Positions 10,568 to 20,048 of a DNA stretch of 64,000 bases are shown here, one piece after another. Where the stretch lies: positions 34,800 to 98,799 of the forward strand of contig CALXAT010000006.1 of NCBI GenBank assembly GCA_944386365.1, read 5' to 3'. Numbering within the stretch: the stretch's first letter is position 1; every line of letters begins with the position of its first letter. This DNA comes from an uncultured Clostridia bacterium. Lineage in GTDB: Bacteria > Bacillota > Clostridia > TANB77 > CAG-508. The notes under the pieces were generated by a model that ran no database searches, was not told where the DNA came from, and was given only the letters and a program-made list of their open reading frames with translations. Made by a program: the position numbers and the translations under genes.

Positions 10568-12979
10568 ATGTTTCAAAATATAAATGAATATATTGTGCAA
10601 GATAGAAAAAAAGAAACAATGAATAGGTGGTCAGAAATCATAAAAAGAAATAATATCATTATGTATATCATTTCTTTTATGTTATCTCTTGTTGGAATAG
10701 GAGGAAATTTTTCATTATTTAGTATCAGTATATTAGGAGCATGTTTTTCATCTTCGGTTCCCCTTTTAGGTATCATAATTGTAACACTAATAGGAAATAG
10801 TATTAAATTTGGTGTTAGTGGAGGAGTAGAATATTTCTTAACAAGTTTAATATTTTTTATTAGTATTTTTATTATAAAACCTAAGTATAATGAAGATGAA
10901 AGAAATGAGAAAATAAAAGTAGGAAAAAATATTTTTGTTTCTGTTTTTGTTATTCAAATTATAAAAGCACTATTGTCTACATTTACACTTTATGATGTGT
11001 TATTCAGTATTACAAATGCAATTATAGCGGTTGCTTTTTATAAAATATTTGCAAATTCTATATCTGTTATTGAAAATTTTGGACAAAAAAAAGCATTTTC
11101 AATAGAAGAAGTAATAGGGACAAGTCTTCTATTAGCCATAGCCGTAAGCGCTTTTGCAGATGTGACTATTTTAGGATTTTCAATAAGAAATATATTGAGT
11201 ATATTAATTGTTTTGGTATTAGGATGGAAAAATGGTGTATTAGTAGGTGCAACATCTGGTGTAACCATAGGTGTAACATTAGGCATTATTACAGGAGGAG
11301 AGCCAATTATTATAGCAGCTTATGCTATTTCTGGAATGGTGGCAGGCATATTAAATCGATTTGGAAAGATAGGCGTTATTGTAGGATTTTGTATAGGAAA
11401 TGTCATTTTAGCATATGCATCTAATGGATATACAGTAGAATTAATTTATTTTAAAGAAATTTTATTGGCCTCTATCATTTTATTAGCGATACCAAAAAAT
11501 ATTAATATTGATATAGAAGAATTTGTAGGAAATTCAAAATTTTTTCCAATATCAAGAGAAAGAGGTCTAACAAGAGAAAAAGAGACTGTAGAAAAGCTAA
11601 ATAATGTATCTGAAACAATTAAAAAAATGGCAGATTCTTATGCAAAAGAATCTAAAAATATATACACAGTAGAAGAGAAAGAAGAAAATAAACAAATATT
11701 TATTAATGAATTATTAAATAATTTGGAACCATATAAAGATAATTTACTATATGAAGATATTGCTAATGTAGATGGAAAAATAGTAGATGAAATATTTAAT
11801 TTGTTACTAGAAAAACAAGAAATAGAAAGAACAGACTTATTAAAAATCTTTGCAGATTGTAATAGTTATATTGTAGGATTTGATGATAAAGAGGTAAGTA
11901 CATATTTAGAAGAAAATATATTACAAATATTAAGAATTATTAATATATCATATAAAGTAAGTAAAAATAATTTTGTATGGAAAAGAAAATTACAAGAAAG
12001 TAAAAAAAATATGGAAACACAGTTAAATGGTGTTTCAAAAGTTATTTCGGGAATTGCTAAAGACATAGAGAAAGATGCAAAAGAAGAAAAAAATTACACA
12101 AAACAAGAAATTGAAATTATAGAGCTCTTAAAACAGAAAGAAATAGAAGTAAATGAAGTAACTATTACCAAAAAAGATAGATATATCATAAATATATATG
12201 TTAAAAAGCCAGTTGATAATCAACTGATAGAAACAATACTTACCAGAACGTTGAAAGAGAAGATTATATTAAATGAAGAAAATTCTACAGATACAAACTT
12301 AATTTATATATCTGATGACAAATATGTTATTGGCTTTGCAACAGCAGATTCAAGTAAAAATCAAAGTGAAGTTTCAGGTGATAATTTTATTAATACAAGA
12401 TTAAAAGATGGAAAATATTTGATTGCATTAAGTGATGGTATAGGAACAGGAAGAAAAGCAAATGAAAGTAGTATGCAAGCATTGGCAATGTTACAAAATT
12501 TATTGGCATCTGGATTTGATAAAGATAGTTCTATACAATTAATTACATCTACATTGATTAGTAAAAATGAAGAAATTTTTGCAACTTTGGATATAGCTAT
12601 TATAGATTTATACAAAGGAACAATCGAAATGATAAAAAGTGGAGCATGTCCAACATATATAAAGAGAAATAAAAGAGTACAAATTATTAAATCCAATTCA
12701 TTACCAGCAGGAATGATTAATCAAGATAATATACAAGTATTTGATACAGATATACAAAATGAACAAATTATGCTAATGTGTACAGATGGAATTTTAGATT
12801 CCAATATAGAATATAAAAATAAGGAATTATGGATAAAATATTTACTAGAAGATATAGAGACTAAAAATACCAAGAAAATTGCAGACATTGTATTAAATGA
12901 AGCAATTGATAATAATTTTGGAAAAACAAAAGATGATATGAGTGTCATCGTATGTAAATTTAGGCAAAAGGAAATGTAA
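10568..12979 (+). CDS. spoIIE: Stage II sporulation protein E (SpoIIE), membrane-bound PP2C phosphatase
   Basis: SpoIIE dephosphorylates the anti-anti-sigma factor SpoIIAA, which activates sigma F in the forespore, and it localises to the division septum. This 803-residue protein is near the family's usual length (about 825). The first 310 or so residues hold many hydrophobic helices matching the multi-pass N-terminal domain. A charged, helical central region follows. Residues 590-803 form a PP2C/SpoIIE phosphatase domain with ALSDGIGTGRKA, MLMCTDGILDSN and TKDDMSVIVCKF, which supply the metal-binding Asp residues. The ATG at 10568 is preceded by AAGGTGGT at the right distance. The gene is first in an apparent operon, with the next start 18 bases after its stop. 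A TTTGACA at 10384-10390 is one mismatch from a reverse-strand Spo0A box but is weak evidence alone. Identification is confident. Confidence 0.95.
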   Translation: MFQNINEYIVQDRKKETMNRWSEIIKRNNIIMYIISFMLSLVGIGGNFSLFSISILGACFSSSVPLLGIIIVTLIGNSIKFGVSGGVEYFLTSLIFFISIFIIKPKYNEDERNEKIKVGKNIFVSVFVIQIIKALLSTFTLYDVLFSITNAIIAVAFYKIFANSISVIENFGQKKAFSIEEVIGTSLLLAIAVSAFADVTILGFSIRNILSILIVLVLGWKNGVLVGATSGVTIGVTLGIITGGEPIIIAAYAISGMVAGILNRFGKIGVIVGFCIGNVILAYASNGYTVELIYFKEILLASIILLAIPKNINIDIEEFVGNSKFFPISRERGLTREKETVEKLNNVSETIKKMADSYAKESKNIYTVEEKEENKQIFINELLNNLEPYKDNLLYEDIANVDGKIVDEIFNLLLEKQEIERTDLLKIFADCNSYIVGFDDKEVSTYLEENILQILRIINISYKVSKNNFVWKRKLQESKKNMETQLNGVSKVISGIAKDIEKDAKEEKNYTKQEIEIIELLKQKEIEVNEVTITKKDRYIINIYVKKPVDNQLIETILTRTLKEKIILNEENSTDTNLIYISDDKYVIGFATADSSKNQSEVSGDNFINTRLKDGKYLIALSDGIGTGRKANESSMQALAMLQNLLASGFDKDSSIQLITSTLISKNEEIFATLDIAIIDLYKGTIEMIKSGACPTYIKRNKRVQIIKSNSLPAGMINQDNIQVFDTDIQNEQIMLMCTDGILDSNIEYKNKELWIKYLLEDIETKNTKKIADIVLNEAIDNNFGKTKDDMSVIVCKFRQKEM

Positions 12980-12997
12980 AATAGGAGGAAAAATTCG

Positions 12998-14518
12998 ATG
13001 AGTAAAGGAAGAAGATATGAGGAACCAAAGTTAAATATGAAAAAAGTTTTTGCAGTCATATTAGCCATTATTGTAATCATTATGTCTATTTTTATCATAA
13101 AAGGAATCTTTTCAAAAGAACAAAAAACAGGAGGAATTACAAGTAAAACATATTTTGCAGCTTTTAAAGATAATAAATGGGGCGTTATTGATGAAAATGG
13201 AAATACAGTTATTGATCCTTCATATGAAGAAATGATTATTATTCCTGATAATAAAACAGATGTATTTCTTTGTACATATGATGTCAATTATGATACAGGT
13301 GAATATTCTACCAAGGCATTAAATAGTAAAAATGAGGAAATCTTTACAGAATATAATAAAATTGAAGCTATACCAAATTATGATGAAAACAATAATTTAT
13401 GGTATGAAGATAATGTACTAAAAGTGCAAAAAGATGGAAAATGGGGAACAATCAATGAGACCGGAGAAGAACTTTTAAAAACAGAATATGATAGTATAGA
13501 AGCAATTAAAGGTATAAAAAATGCATTGTTAATACAAAAAGATGGAAAGTATGGTGTTGCAGATGATGAAGGAAAAATAATCCTAGATCCTAACTATACG
13601 GAAATTACCAATTTAGGAGAAGATAACAAAGCAGGTTATATTGTAAAAGATGATTCTGGACTATATGGAATTGTAGGATATTCTAAAAATGTGATTTTAG
13701 AAAATAAATACCAAGAAATTGAAAAAGTTTATGGAAATGATTTATATGTTATATCACAAGATGGAAAACAAAAAGTTATAAATGCCAATGGAGAAGAGGT
13801 TTTAACAAATGGGTTTGAAGAAATATCTGCAATCTTAAAAACTAAAGATCAAGGTGTTATTTATGTTTCAAATGGAAAATATGGTATTATGACACTTACA
13901 GGAGAAGTAAAAATTGAAGCACAATATGATAATTTAGTAGAAGCAAAGGCAGGCATTTTTATTGCAACAAAGGGAGATAAACAAGGAATTATCGATATAG
14001 ATAATCATGAAAAAGTACCATTTAATTACAATACCATAACCTATAATGAAAAAGGTGATATATATATTGCAGAAGATGAGAACTTTAATAGTAATATTAT
14101 GGATACAAACTTTGATGTAAAACAAACAGGTATATTAATAGAGATTAACACAGATTCAGGATATTTTGAATTAAGACAAAATGATGAATATAAATATTAT
14201 AATTTTAAATTTGAGGAAAAAGATAAAAAGGAAATTTTAACAAATCATACATTATATTTAGATAAAAAAGATAATCAGTATGGATATATAGACAAAGATG
14301 GAAATGTTGTGGTAGAATATATATATGATGATGCCACAGAACAAAATGCATATGGATATGCAGCAGTCAAAAAAGATGGAAAATGGGGCGCAATTAATAA
14401 TAAAGGAGAAGTTGTACAAGAACCTACATATAATTTGGATGACTATCTAATGGTTGATTTTATAGGAAGATGGCATCTAGGAAAAGATATTAATATGAAT
14501 TACTATAATCAAGAATAA
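12998..14518 (+). CDS. Membrane-anchored WG-repeat protein
   Basis: The 506-residue protein begins with a short cytoplasmic stretch and one transmembrane helix (about residues 16-36), then carries a series of WG beta-propeller-like repeats. Units such as KWGVIDENGNTVIDPSYEE, KWGTINETGEELLKTEYD, KYGVADDEGKIILDP and KWGAINNKGEVVQEPTYN show the K[WY]G-x-I/V-x(3-4)-G pattern. Most of the chain is predicted outside the membrane. A strong AGGAGG site precedes the ATG. Placement 18 bases after spoIIE implies co-transcription and perhaps a sporulation-linked envelope role, but this is inference: WG repeats occur in proteins of many functions and define no activity. Confidence 0.85.
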   Translation: MSKGRRYEEPKLNMKKVFAVILAIIVIIMSIFIIKGIFSKEQKTGGITSKTYFAAFKDNKWGVIDENGNTVIDPSYEEMIIIPDNKTDVFLCTYDVNYDTGEYSTKALNSKNEEIFTEYNKIEAIPNYDENNNLWYEDNVLKVQKDGKWGTINETGEELLKTEYDSIEAIKGIKNALLIQKDGKYGVADDEGKIILDPNYTEITNLGEDNKAGYIVKDDSGLYGIVGYSKNVILENKYQEIEKVYGNDLYVISQDGKQKVINANGEEVLTNGFEEISAILKTKDQGVIYVSNGKYGIMTLTGEVKIEAQYDNLVEAKAGIFIATKGDKQGIIDIDNHEKVPFNYNTITYNEKGDIYIAEDENFNSNIMDTNFDVKQTGILIEINTDSGYFELRQNDEYKYYNFKFEEKDKKEILTNHTLYLDKKDNQYGYIDKDGNVVVEYIYDDATEQNAYGYAAVKKDGKWGAINNKGEVVQEPTYNLDDYLMVDFIGRWHLGKDINMNYYNQE

Positions 14519-14545
14519 TAAAAATAATAAAAAAAGGTGATTGAA

Positions 14546-15778
14546 ATGGAACTAAAGATAAACTATCAATACACATATTTTATACATCCTTTTGTTGTAA
14601 AACAAAAGAAATATCAAAAATATCTTTTAAAATTATTAAAAGATGAAAATTGTAAATTAAAGAGATTTGAAAAAGAAAAAGATTTAAGATTATATAAATA
14701 TTTTACGCCTAAAATGAGAGATTTTCTTTTTTCAAGTTTTAGCTTTACAAATAATAAATATGCTAAGTTTAAAGAAATGCCGGTGGAAACACAATCAGCA
14801 GTTTTAGCTAAATATCCTTGCACCATATTTGAATATACAATAAAGAAAGATATTCAAGGCAAGGCAGGAGATGGAAAGGGTATATTTTTTACAATTAGAA
14901 AAATAGAAATTATATGTTTTCATACGGGAATATGTTTCTTATGCATGAAGACAAATATTGAGGATGAACCAACATTTTCAGATGTATTAAATTTTAATTA
15001 TAAATTTAGAGATATTAAACAAGATAATCGAACATTAAATAATTATGATAAAATTAATATCCAAACAGATAGTTTTGCAAGTATTGATAAGTTAACAGAT
15101 TTTATAAAGAAAATAACAGGTTCTAATATAGAAGCTATAAAATTAGATATTAATACAGAAAGATTTTTAACATATTCATATTTGTGTATAGATCAATCTG
15201 CATGGAATATGGATAATGGATTTGATAAAATTGAAAATAACTTTATAAAATTTGCAAGAGTTTTACCGGCAGATAATTCAGCTAGTTTAAAAGAGGATGA
15301 CATTATATCTTTATCTAAATGGAAATATACAAAGATGGGAATTACGAAACATGGTGTAACATTATTTTCATCTTCAACAGATATTAATAATTATACAATT
15401 TTGCCAAATACATTTGAACAACAGTATCTATATACATATATATTTGAATTGTATAAGAAAATATATTTGAAGAAAATAAGTTTAGCATTTAAACATACAA
15501 CAAAGATGAAAATGGTAAGAAAAGAATTTATTAACTTCACAAAAAATATATGGATTCAAGAAGTTACAGAAGATGAAACAGGAACTATGTTTGATCATAA
15601 AGTAAAAGAAGTATTAGAATTAGAACAATTATATAATGAAGTAAAAACGGAATATGATGTTTTATATAAGGAATTAAATATTGAAAAAAATAAAAATTTA
15701 ACAATCGTAATTTCTGTCATATTGATAGCATCATTAATATTTAATATACTAAATTTTGTATTGTTATCGAAACAGTAA
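14546..15778 (+). CDS. Uncharacterised tail-anchored protein, 410 residues
   Basis: I do not recognise a family. The start is placed at the ATG at 14546 because AAAAGGTGA (14532-14540) sits at the right distance from it; the upstream in-frame GTG at 14537 falls inside this Shine-Dalgarno. The body is a soluble, Lys/Phe/Tyr-rich domain without a signal peptide. A coiled-coil-like segment (about residues 350-378) precedes a single C-terminal membrane helix (about residues 383-405), so the protein is predicted to be tail-anchored with its body in the cytoplasm. It is third in the apparent spoIIE operon, 27 bases after the WG-repeat gene, and a strong terminator follows. A role tied to the first two genes is possible but nothing in the sequence proves it. 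Confidence 0.75.
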   Translation: MELKINYQYTYFIHPFVVKQKKYQKYLLKLLKDENCKLKRFEKEKDLRLYKYFTPKMRDFLFSSFSFTNNKYAKFKEMPVETQSAVLAKYPCTIFEYTIKKDIQGKAGDGKGIFFTIRKIEIICFHTGICFLCMKTNIEDEPTFSDVLNFNYKFRDIKQDNRTLNNYDKINIQTDSFASIDKLTDFIKKITGSNIEAIKLDINTERFLTYSYLCIDQSAWNMDNGFDKIENNFIKFARVLPADNSASLKEDDIISLSKWKYTKMGITKHGVTLFSSSTDINNYTILPNTFEQQYLYTYIFELYKKIYLKKISLAFKHTTKMKMVRKEFINFTKNIWIQEVTEDETGTMFDHKVKEVLELEQLYNEVKTEYDVLYKELNIEKNKNLTIVISVILIASLIFNILNFVLLSKQ

Positions 15779-15784
15779 TGTGCC

Positions 15785-15817
15785 AAAGGGATGTGCCAAG
15801 AAGACACATCCCTTTTA
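15785..15817 (+). terminator. Rho-independent terminator of the spoIIE operon
   Basis: An 11-bp perfect stem (AAAGGGATGTG / CACATCCCTTT) is followed by T-rich sequence between the third gene of the operon and acpS. Confidence 0.85.
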
Positions 15818-15838
15818 ATAAAAAAGAAAAGGAAAGAA

Positions 15839-16219
15839 ATGATTATGAAGATTAGTTGTGGGACAGATATCATAGAAATTAAAAGAATTAAAGAAAGCAT
15901 AGAAGAATTAGGGGATAAATTTCTAAATCATGTGTATACAGATAAAGAAATAAAATATTGTGAAAGTAAAAAAAGTCAGAAATATCAACATTATGCTGCT
16001 AGATTTGCAGCAAAAGAAGCTGTATTTAAAGCGATTTCAGGTAGACTAAAGAATAAATATGCTATTGGCTGGAAAAATATAGAAGTAATAAATGATGAAA
16101 ATGGAAGACCGTATATTTATTTTTTGGATACAGAAATTAAGGAAATAGAAGAAATCGATATTAGTATATCTCATTGTAAGGCATATGCTACGGCAAATGT
16201 AGTGGCAATTTTTAAATAA
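15839..16219 (+). CDS. acpS: Holo-[acyl-carrier-protein] synthase
   Basis: AcpS transfers 4'-phosphopantetheine from CoA to the serine of apo-acyl carrier protein, which activates fatty-acid synthesis. The protein has the family's N-terminal GTDIIEI (with the metal-binding Asp), the central AARFAAKEAVFKAI with the conserved Glu, and the C-terminal ISISHCKAYATANV. The start is either the ATG at 15839 (126 residues) or the ATG at 15845 (124 residues, beginning MKISCGTD); both share one Shine-Dalgarno at about 15829-15834, and the family is about 120 residues long. It follows a terminator and lies 63 bases before tatD, so the two may form a small operon. Confidence 0.93.
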   Translation: MIMKISCGTDIIEIKRIKESIEELGDKFLNHVYTDKEIKYCESKKSQKYQHYAARFAAKEAVFKAISGRLKNKYAIGWKNIEVINDENGRPYIYFLDTEIKEIEEIDISISHCKAYATANVVAIFK

Positions 16220-16282
16220 TGGGAAAATACTAGATAGGAGATAAATGTTTTATGAAAATCATAAAGGAAAAGAGGATATTAC

Positions 16283-17080
16283 ATGGAATTTTTTGATAGT
16301 CATGCACATTTAGATGATGAGAAATTTGATAAAGATAGAGAACAAATAATAGAAGAAATAAAAAAATCAGGTGTAACAAAATTTGTGTCAGCAGGATATA
16401 GTCTAGAAGGCTCTAAAAAAGGCGTAGAATTATCTAAAAAATATGACTATATATACACAACTTGCGGGATTTCACCAAACGATATTCCACAAACGGAAGA
16501 AGAATTGTGGAAAAATATAGAGGAAATAAAAAAAATAGTGAAAGAAAACTTAAAAAATAAAAAGGTTGTTGCAATAGGAGAAATCGGATTAGATTATTAT
16601 TGGGAAAAAGATATAGAAAGAAGAAAATTGCAAAGAAAAGCATTTATTAAACAAATAGAGTTAGCAAACATATTGGATTTGCCAATTGTTATACATACGA
16701 GAGAAGCCGTTATGGATACGCTTGAAATTTTAAAGAAAAATATGGTGAATAAAAAAGGTGTATTTCATTGTTGCCCATTAAATAGAGAACTTGTGAAAGA
16801 AGCATTAAAACTTGGATTTTATATTTCATTTGCAGGACCGGTAACCTTTAAAAGTTCAAAAAATGCAAATGAGATTATACAAATGGTACCAAATGATAGA
16901 ATGCTAATTGAAACAGATAGTCCTTATTTGGCGCCAGAACCTGTAAGAGGAACGAGAAATGATCCACGTAATGTAAGATATATAGCTCAAAAGATTGGAG
17001 AGGCAAAACAAATATCTTTAGAAGAAGTTTCTAAAATAACCTATAAAAATGCTAAAACGATTTTTAACATAGTGGATTAA
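16283..17080 (+). CDS. tatD: TatD-family metal-dependent hydrolase (DNase)
   Basis: TatD-family enzymes are TIM-barrel metallohydrolases with 3'-5' exonuclease or deoxyribonuclease activity. The 265-residue length is typical. All hallmark motifs are visible: SHAHLD at the N-terminus (HxH metal ligands), GEIGLDYYW with the bridging Glu, VIHTREA, and the C-terminal ETDSPYLAPEPVRG. Residue FHCCP sits where the family usually has FHCFSG, so that loop is slightly unusual. AGAGGA precedes the ATG. The gene lies downstream of acpS and ends at a hairpin shared with the convergent htpX gene. Assignment to the family is certain; the exact substrate in this organism is not. Confidence 0.93.
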   Translation: MEFFDSHAHLDDEKFDKDREQIIEEIKKSGVTKFVSAGYSLEGSKKGVELSKKYDYIYTTCGISPNDIPQTEEELWKNIEEIKKIVKENLKNKKVVAIGEIGLDYYWEKDIERRKLQRKAFIKQIELANILDLPIVIHTREAVMDTLEILKKNMVNKKGVFHCCPLNRELVKEALKLGFYISFAGPVTFKSSKNANEIIQMVPNDRMLIETDSPYLAPEPVRGTRNDPRNVRYIAQKIGEAKQISLEEVSKITYKNAKTIFNIVD

Positions 17081-17086
17081 AATCAT

Positions 17087-17118
17087 AAAAAGGCGAAAGA
17101 TTTATCTTTCGTCTTTTA
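17087..17118. terminator. Bidirectional terminator between tatD and htpX
   Basis: A 13-bp stem (AAAAGGCGAAAGA with TCTTTCGTCTTTT, one G-U pair) has an A run on the left and a T run on the right, so it can serve both convergent genes. Confidence 0.75.
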
Positions 17119-17128
17119 TATCTATAAA

Positions 17129-18037
17129 TTAATATTTTAAATTTCGTAAAGCTTCAATCCTATCAGCTGTACTAGGATGTGTAGACCATATATTTGTGCT
17201 TTTTCTTTTTCCATTTTTCTTGAATGGATTAATAATAAACATATTTGCTGTGGCACTATTTGCCGTTTCTAGTTCATTAGGATCATTTTCTAATTTTTCT
17301 AAAGCAGAAATTAAGCCATCTGGATTACGCGTGAATTCAACAGCAGTACTGTCTGCTAGAAATTCTCTTTTTCTGGATAAAGCAAGTTGCATAAGAGAAC
17401 CAAATATAGGGGCTAAAATAAGAAAAATTAATCCGATTAACATGAGAATACCATTTGCTTTATTATCACTATCTCTATCTCTTAAACCACCCCAGAATAG
17501 AGTACGAGAAAATAAATCTGATAACATAACAATAAATCCCACCATAACAGAAACAACGCAACTTAATCGTATATCATAGTTTTTTATATGACTCATTTCA
17601 TGTGCGATTACGCCTTCTAATTCATAATAATCTAGTTTTTCTAAAAGGGCAGTTGTTACGCAGATAACAGCATTTTGTGGATTTCTGCCTGTTGCAAAAG
17701 CATTAGGTTGAGCGTCATCGACAACATAAAGTCTAGGTTTGTTTGGTAAACCAGCTGTAACCATTAAGGAATCTAAAATATTGACTAATTTTTGATCTTC
17801 TTCTTTGGTTGCTGGCCTTGCCTTATTAAGAGAAAGTACAATTTTATCACTATAATAATAGGAAGCCCAGGCAGAGCCAATCGAGAAGATTAAAGCAATA
17901 ACAATAGACATTGTTCCTAATCTTAAAGCATGGCAAACATAGTAAACAATTAATGTAATAACCAAAATAAAGATACCAACAATAAAACCAGATTCTAGTT
18001 TATTTTTTTTACTAGTTTCAAACATATTTTTCTTCAT
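17129..18037 (-). CDS. htpX: HtpX-type M48 membrane metalloprotease
   Basis: HtpX is a zinc-dependent membrane protease that takes part in quality control of membrane proteins. The 302-residue protein has two N-terminal helices (about residues 17-60), the zinc motif HEMSH at about residues 145-149, two further hydrophobic segments, and the downstream ligand region SRKREFLADSTAVEFT with the conserved Glu and Asp. The C-terminal STHPSTADRIEALRNL is typical of the family. It lies 65 bases after lemA on the minus strand. lemA-htpX pairing is common in Bacillota and supports both assignments. The start is uncertain: the Shine-Dalgarno AGAGAGG lies almost against the first ATG and 13 bases from the next one, four codons downstream. 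Confidence 0.92.
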   Translation of the reverse strand: MKKNMFETSKKNKLESGFIVGIFILVITLIVYYVCHALRLGTMSIVIALIFSIGSAWASYYYSDKIVLSLNKARPATKEEDQKLVNILDSLMVTAGLPNKPRLYVVDDAQPNAFATGRNPQNAVICVTTALLEKLDYYELEGVIAHEMSHIKNYDIRLSCVVSVMVGFIVMLSDLFSRTLFWGGLRDRDSDNKANGILMLIGLIFLILAPIFGSLMQLALSRKREFLADSTAVEFTRNPDGLISALEKLENDPNELETANSATANMFIINPFKKNGKRKSTNIWSTHPSTADRIEALRNLKY

Positions 18038-18066
18038 TCCTCTCTATAATGTATTATATAAGAAAG

Positions 18067-18092
18067 AAGGGACAAGACAAAACTTATCCCTT
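18067..18092 (-). terminator. Possible intercistronic terminator or attenuator between lemA and htpX
   Basis: Read on the minus strand, AAGGGATAAG pairs with CTTGTCCCTT (one U-G pair) and is followed by pyrimidine-rich sequence. It could reduce read-through from lemA into htpX. Confidence 0.4.
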
Positions 18093-18102
18093 TTTATTAT
18101 AA

Positions 18103-18660
18103 TTATTTTCCAAAATCTACTTTTACATTTTTTCTTGCTTCAGCACTCTCTGCTTCGAATAAGTCACGTGCTTTAAAATGAAACATTCCAGCAATGATAT
18201 TAGATGGAAAAACTTCTAATTTTGTATTATACATTGTTACAGTATCATTATAGAATTGTCTTGAAAAAGAAATTTTGTTTTCTGTATTTCTTAGTTCTTC
18301 AGATAATTCTGAAAAATTTTGATTTGCCTTTAATTCAGGATAACTTTCAGATACTGCCATAATTGTTTTTAATGCGCTAGATAATTGTGTATCTAAAGAA
18401 GCTTTTTCTGTGACGCTTTCTGTATTAGCCCATGAAGTTCTAAGTTGAGCAATCTTTTCAAAAGTTTCAGATTCATGTGTCATATATCCTTTAACTGTTT
18501 CTACAAAATTAGGAATTAAATCAAATCTTCTTTGTAATTGAACATCTATTTGACTCCATGCATTATCAACTTTTATTTTTGCTTGAACTAAACTATTGTA
18601 CATACCAATAAAAGCAATAATAATAACTACAATAACTGCTAAGATAATCCAACCAATCAT
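18103..18660 (-). CDS. lemA: LemA family protein
   Basis: LemA proteins are small membrane proteins with an N-terminal helix and a helical-bundle domain; their biochemical role is unsettled. The 185-residue chain starts with a hydrophobic helix (about residues 2-20). It then has the family signatures VDNAWSQIDVQLQRRFDLIPN, here given as a run around residues 32-51, and NTENKISFSRQFYNDTVTMYN around residues 126-146. It ends with an Ala/Glu-rich helix. The ATG is preceded by AAGGAGG. It is the first gene of the minus-strand pair with htpX, a neighbourhood seen widely in Bacillota and suggestive of a joint role in envelope protein turnover. Confidence 0.93.
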   Translation of the reverse strand: MIGWIILAVIVVIIIAFIGMYNSLVQAKIKVDNAWSQIDVQLQRRFDLIPNFVETVKGYMTHESETFEKIAQLRTSWANTESVTEKASLDTQLSSALKTIMAVSESYPELKANQNFSELSEELRNTENKISFSRQFYNDTVTMYNTKLEVFPSNIIAGMFHFKARDLFEAESAEARKNVKVDFGK

Positions 18661-18969
18661 TTACAAAAATCCTCCTTAATCTTTATTATATATTTAATAA
18701 TATCATATTAAAAAAATTTATACAATATACATGTGAACAAATCATGAAAAAATGTTGAATTTTTCCTTATTTTTTAAAGTTTGCCTAGAAAAAATATAAT
18801 AAAATTTAAGTAAAAAAGTAATATTTTTTAAAATTTATCATATATTATATTATGAGCAAAAATTGGACAAATATAAGCATTTTATAAAAAATATAAGCAA
18901 AAATACGAAAAAAACAAATGGATATATTCTTAGAGTCATAAGGGCTTGAAGATATATAAATGTTAAAAT
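18661..18969. other. AT-rich divergent intergenic region (lemA / G5-3D gene)
   Basis: About 310 bases, over 80% A+T, between divergent genes. The lemA Shine-Dalgarno is at the left edge, and the rightward promoter of the 3D-domain gene starts at the right edge. I see no ORF and no convincing structured RNA. Confidence 0.5.
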
Positions 18970-18998
18970 TTGACTTTCTTTCAAAAAAATAGTATAAT
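18970..18998 (+). promoter_or_regulatory. Sigma-A-type promoter of the G5/3D protein gene
   Basis: TTGACT at 18970-18975, a 17-base spacer, and TATAAT at 18993-18998. The ATG follows 35 bases later behind an AAAGGAGGT Shine-Dalgarno. Confidence 0.8.
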
Positions 18999-19033
18999 AA
19001 TACTGTGTTGCCAAAAGGAGGTAATTTAATCTT

Positions 19034-19966
19034 ATGAAAAGAGAAGAGAAGGCTTCAATTTCTATAATGAAGATTATCTGTGTAAGCATAATTTTAATAT
19101 TAATATCAGGAATTAGTGTAATGGCGGTAAACACAGACCTAAAAGATGTAACCATAACATTACAAAATGGATATGAAATGACAACAATGACATCAAAAAG
19201 TAAAGTTTCAGATATATTAAGTGAAAATAATATCATATTAAATGAAGATCAAAAAACTATACCAGACTTAGATAGTGAAATAGCGTCTGGAGATACCATA
19301 AAAATAACGGATAAATCTTATAATGAAGTACAAATTGCTAAAATATCAGAAGAAGGAATTGAAACTTCATTAAATCAGTTGTTAGAAAATTATGCACCAA
19401 TAACAGAGAAAATAGTTGTAGAACAAGTAGTAATACCTTATGAAACAATTACAAAAAATACAACAGGGACTTCAACAGATACAACTAATAAGGTAGTACA
19501 ACAAGGAAAAGATGGATTAAAAGAAGTAACATATAAAGTAAAATATCAAAATGATGTAGAAATTGAAAAGTCAGTAATATCAGAAGTTGTTGTGGAAGAA
19601 CCAGTAAATAAAATTGTTCAAGTTCAAAAGAAAACAACTTCAAGAAGTTCAACACTACCAAGAGCATCAAGTGCTTCAACTACAGGAGGAACTGTATATA
19701 AAATAACAGCATATTGTCCTTGTAGCAAATGTTGTGGTAAGTCAACTGGAAGAACTGCGTCAGGAACAACAGCGATAGCAGGAAGAACAGTAGCCGCATC
19801 TAGTAAATTTGCTTTTGGAACAAAATTAAATATCGGTGGACACGTTTATACAGTTGAAGATAGAGGTGGAGCTGTTAATGGAAACAAAATAGATATATTT
19901 GTTAATACACATGCAGAGGCTCTACAATGGGGTGTAAGATACTTAAATGTAAGTGTTGTAAACTAA
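19034..19966 (+). CDS. Cell-wall-active protein with DUF348, G5 and 3D domains (YabE/Rpf-like)
   Basis: The protein has an N-terminal membrane or signal helix (about residues 11-30). A DUF348/ubiquitin-like segment follows (about 35-90, TITLQNGYEMTTMTSKSKVS). A G5 domain covers roughly 95-200. A Ser/Thr linker leads to a C-terminal 3D domain (about 218-310) that includes ITAYCPCSKCCG, VAASSKFAFGTKL, VEDRGGAV and KIDIF with the three conserved Asp residues. The 3D domain has the fold and acid cluster of lytic transglycosylases of the MltA type. The architecture matches Bacillus YabE and related Rpf-like cell-wall hydrolases. It has its own sigma-A promoter and its own terminator, so it is monocistronic. 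Predicted role: peptidoglycan remodelling outside the cell. Confidence 0.9.
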   Translation: MKREEKASISIMKIICVSIILILISGISVMAVNTDLKDVTITLQNGYEMTTMTSKSKVSDILSENNIILNEDQKTIPDLDSEIASGDTIKITDKSYNEVQIAKISEEGIETSLNQLLENYAPITEKIVVEQVVIPYETITKNTTGTSTDTTNKVVQQGKDGLKEVTYKVKYQNDVEIEKSVISEVVVEEPVNKIVQVQKKTTSRSSTLPRASSASTTGGTVYKITAYCPCSKCCGKSTGRTASGTTAIAGRTVAASSKFAFGTKLNIGGHVYTVEDRGGAVNGNKIDIFVNTHAEALQWGVRYLNVSVVN

Positions 19967-19984
19967 TAAAATATATAGTATAAT

Positions 19985-20018
19985 ATACTAGAGTTTGTAA
20001 GACTCTAGTATTTTTTTA
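19985..20018 (+). terminator. Rho-independent terminator
   Basis: A perfect 10-bp stem (ATACTAGAGT / ACTCTAGTAT) with a 7-base loop is followed by seven T residues, directly after the 3D-domain gene. Confidence 0.88.
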
Positions 20019-20048
20019 TAAAATAATATTGAGATAAGGAGAAAATAA

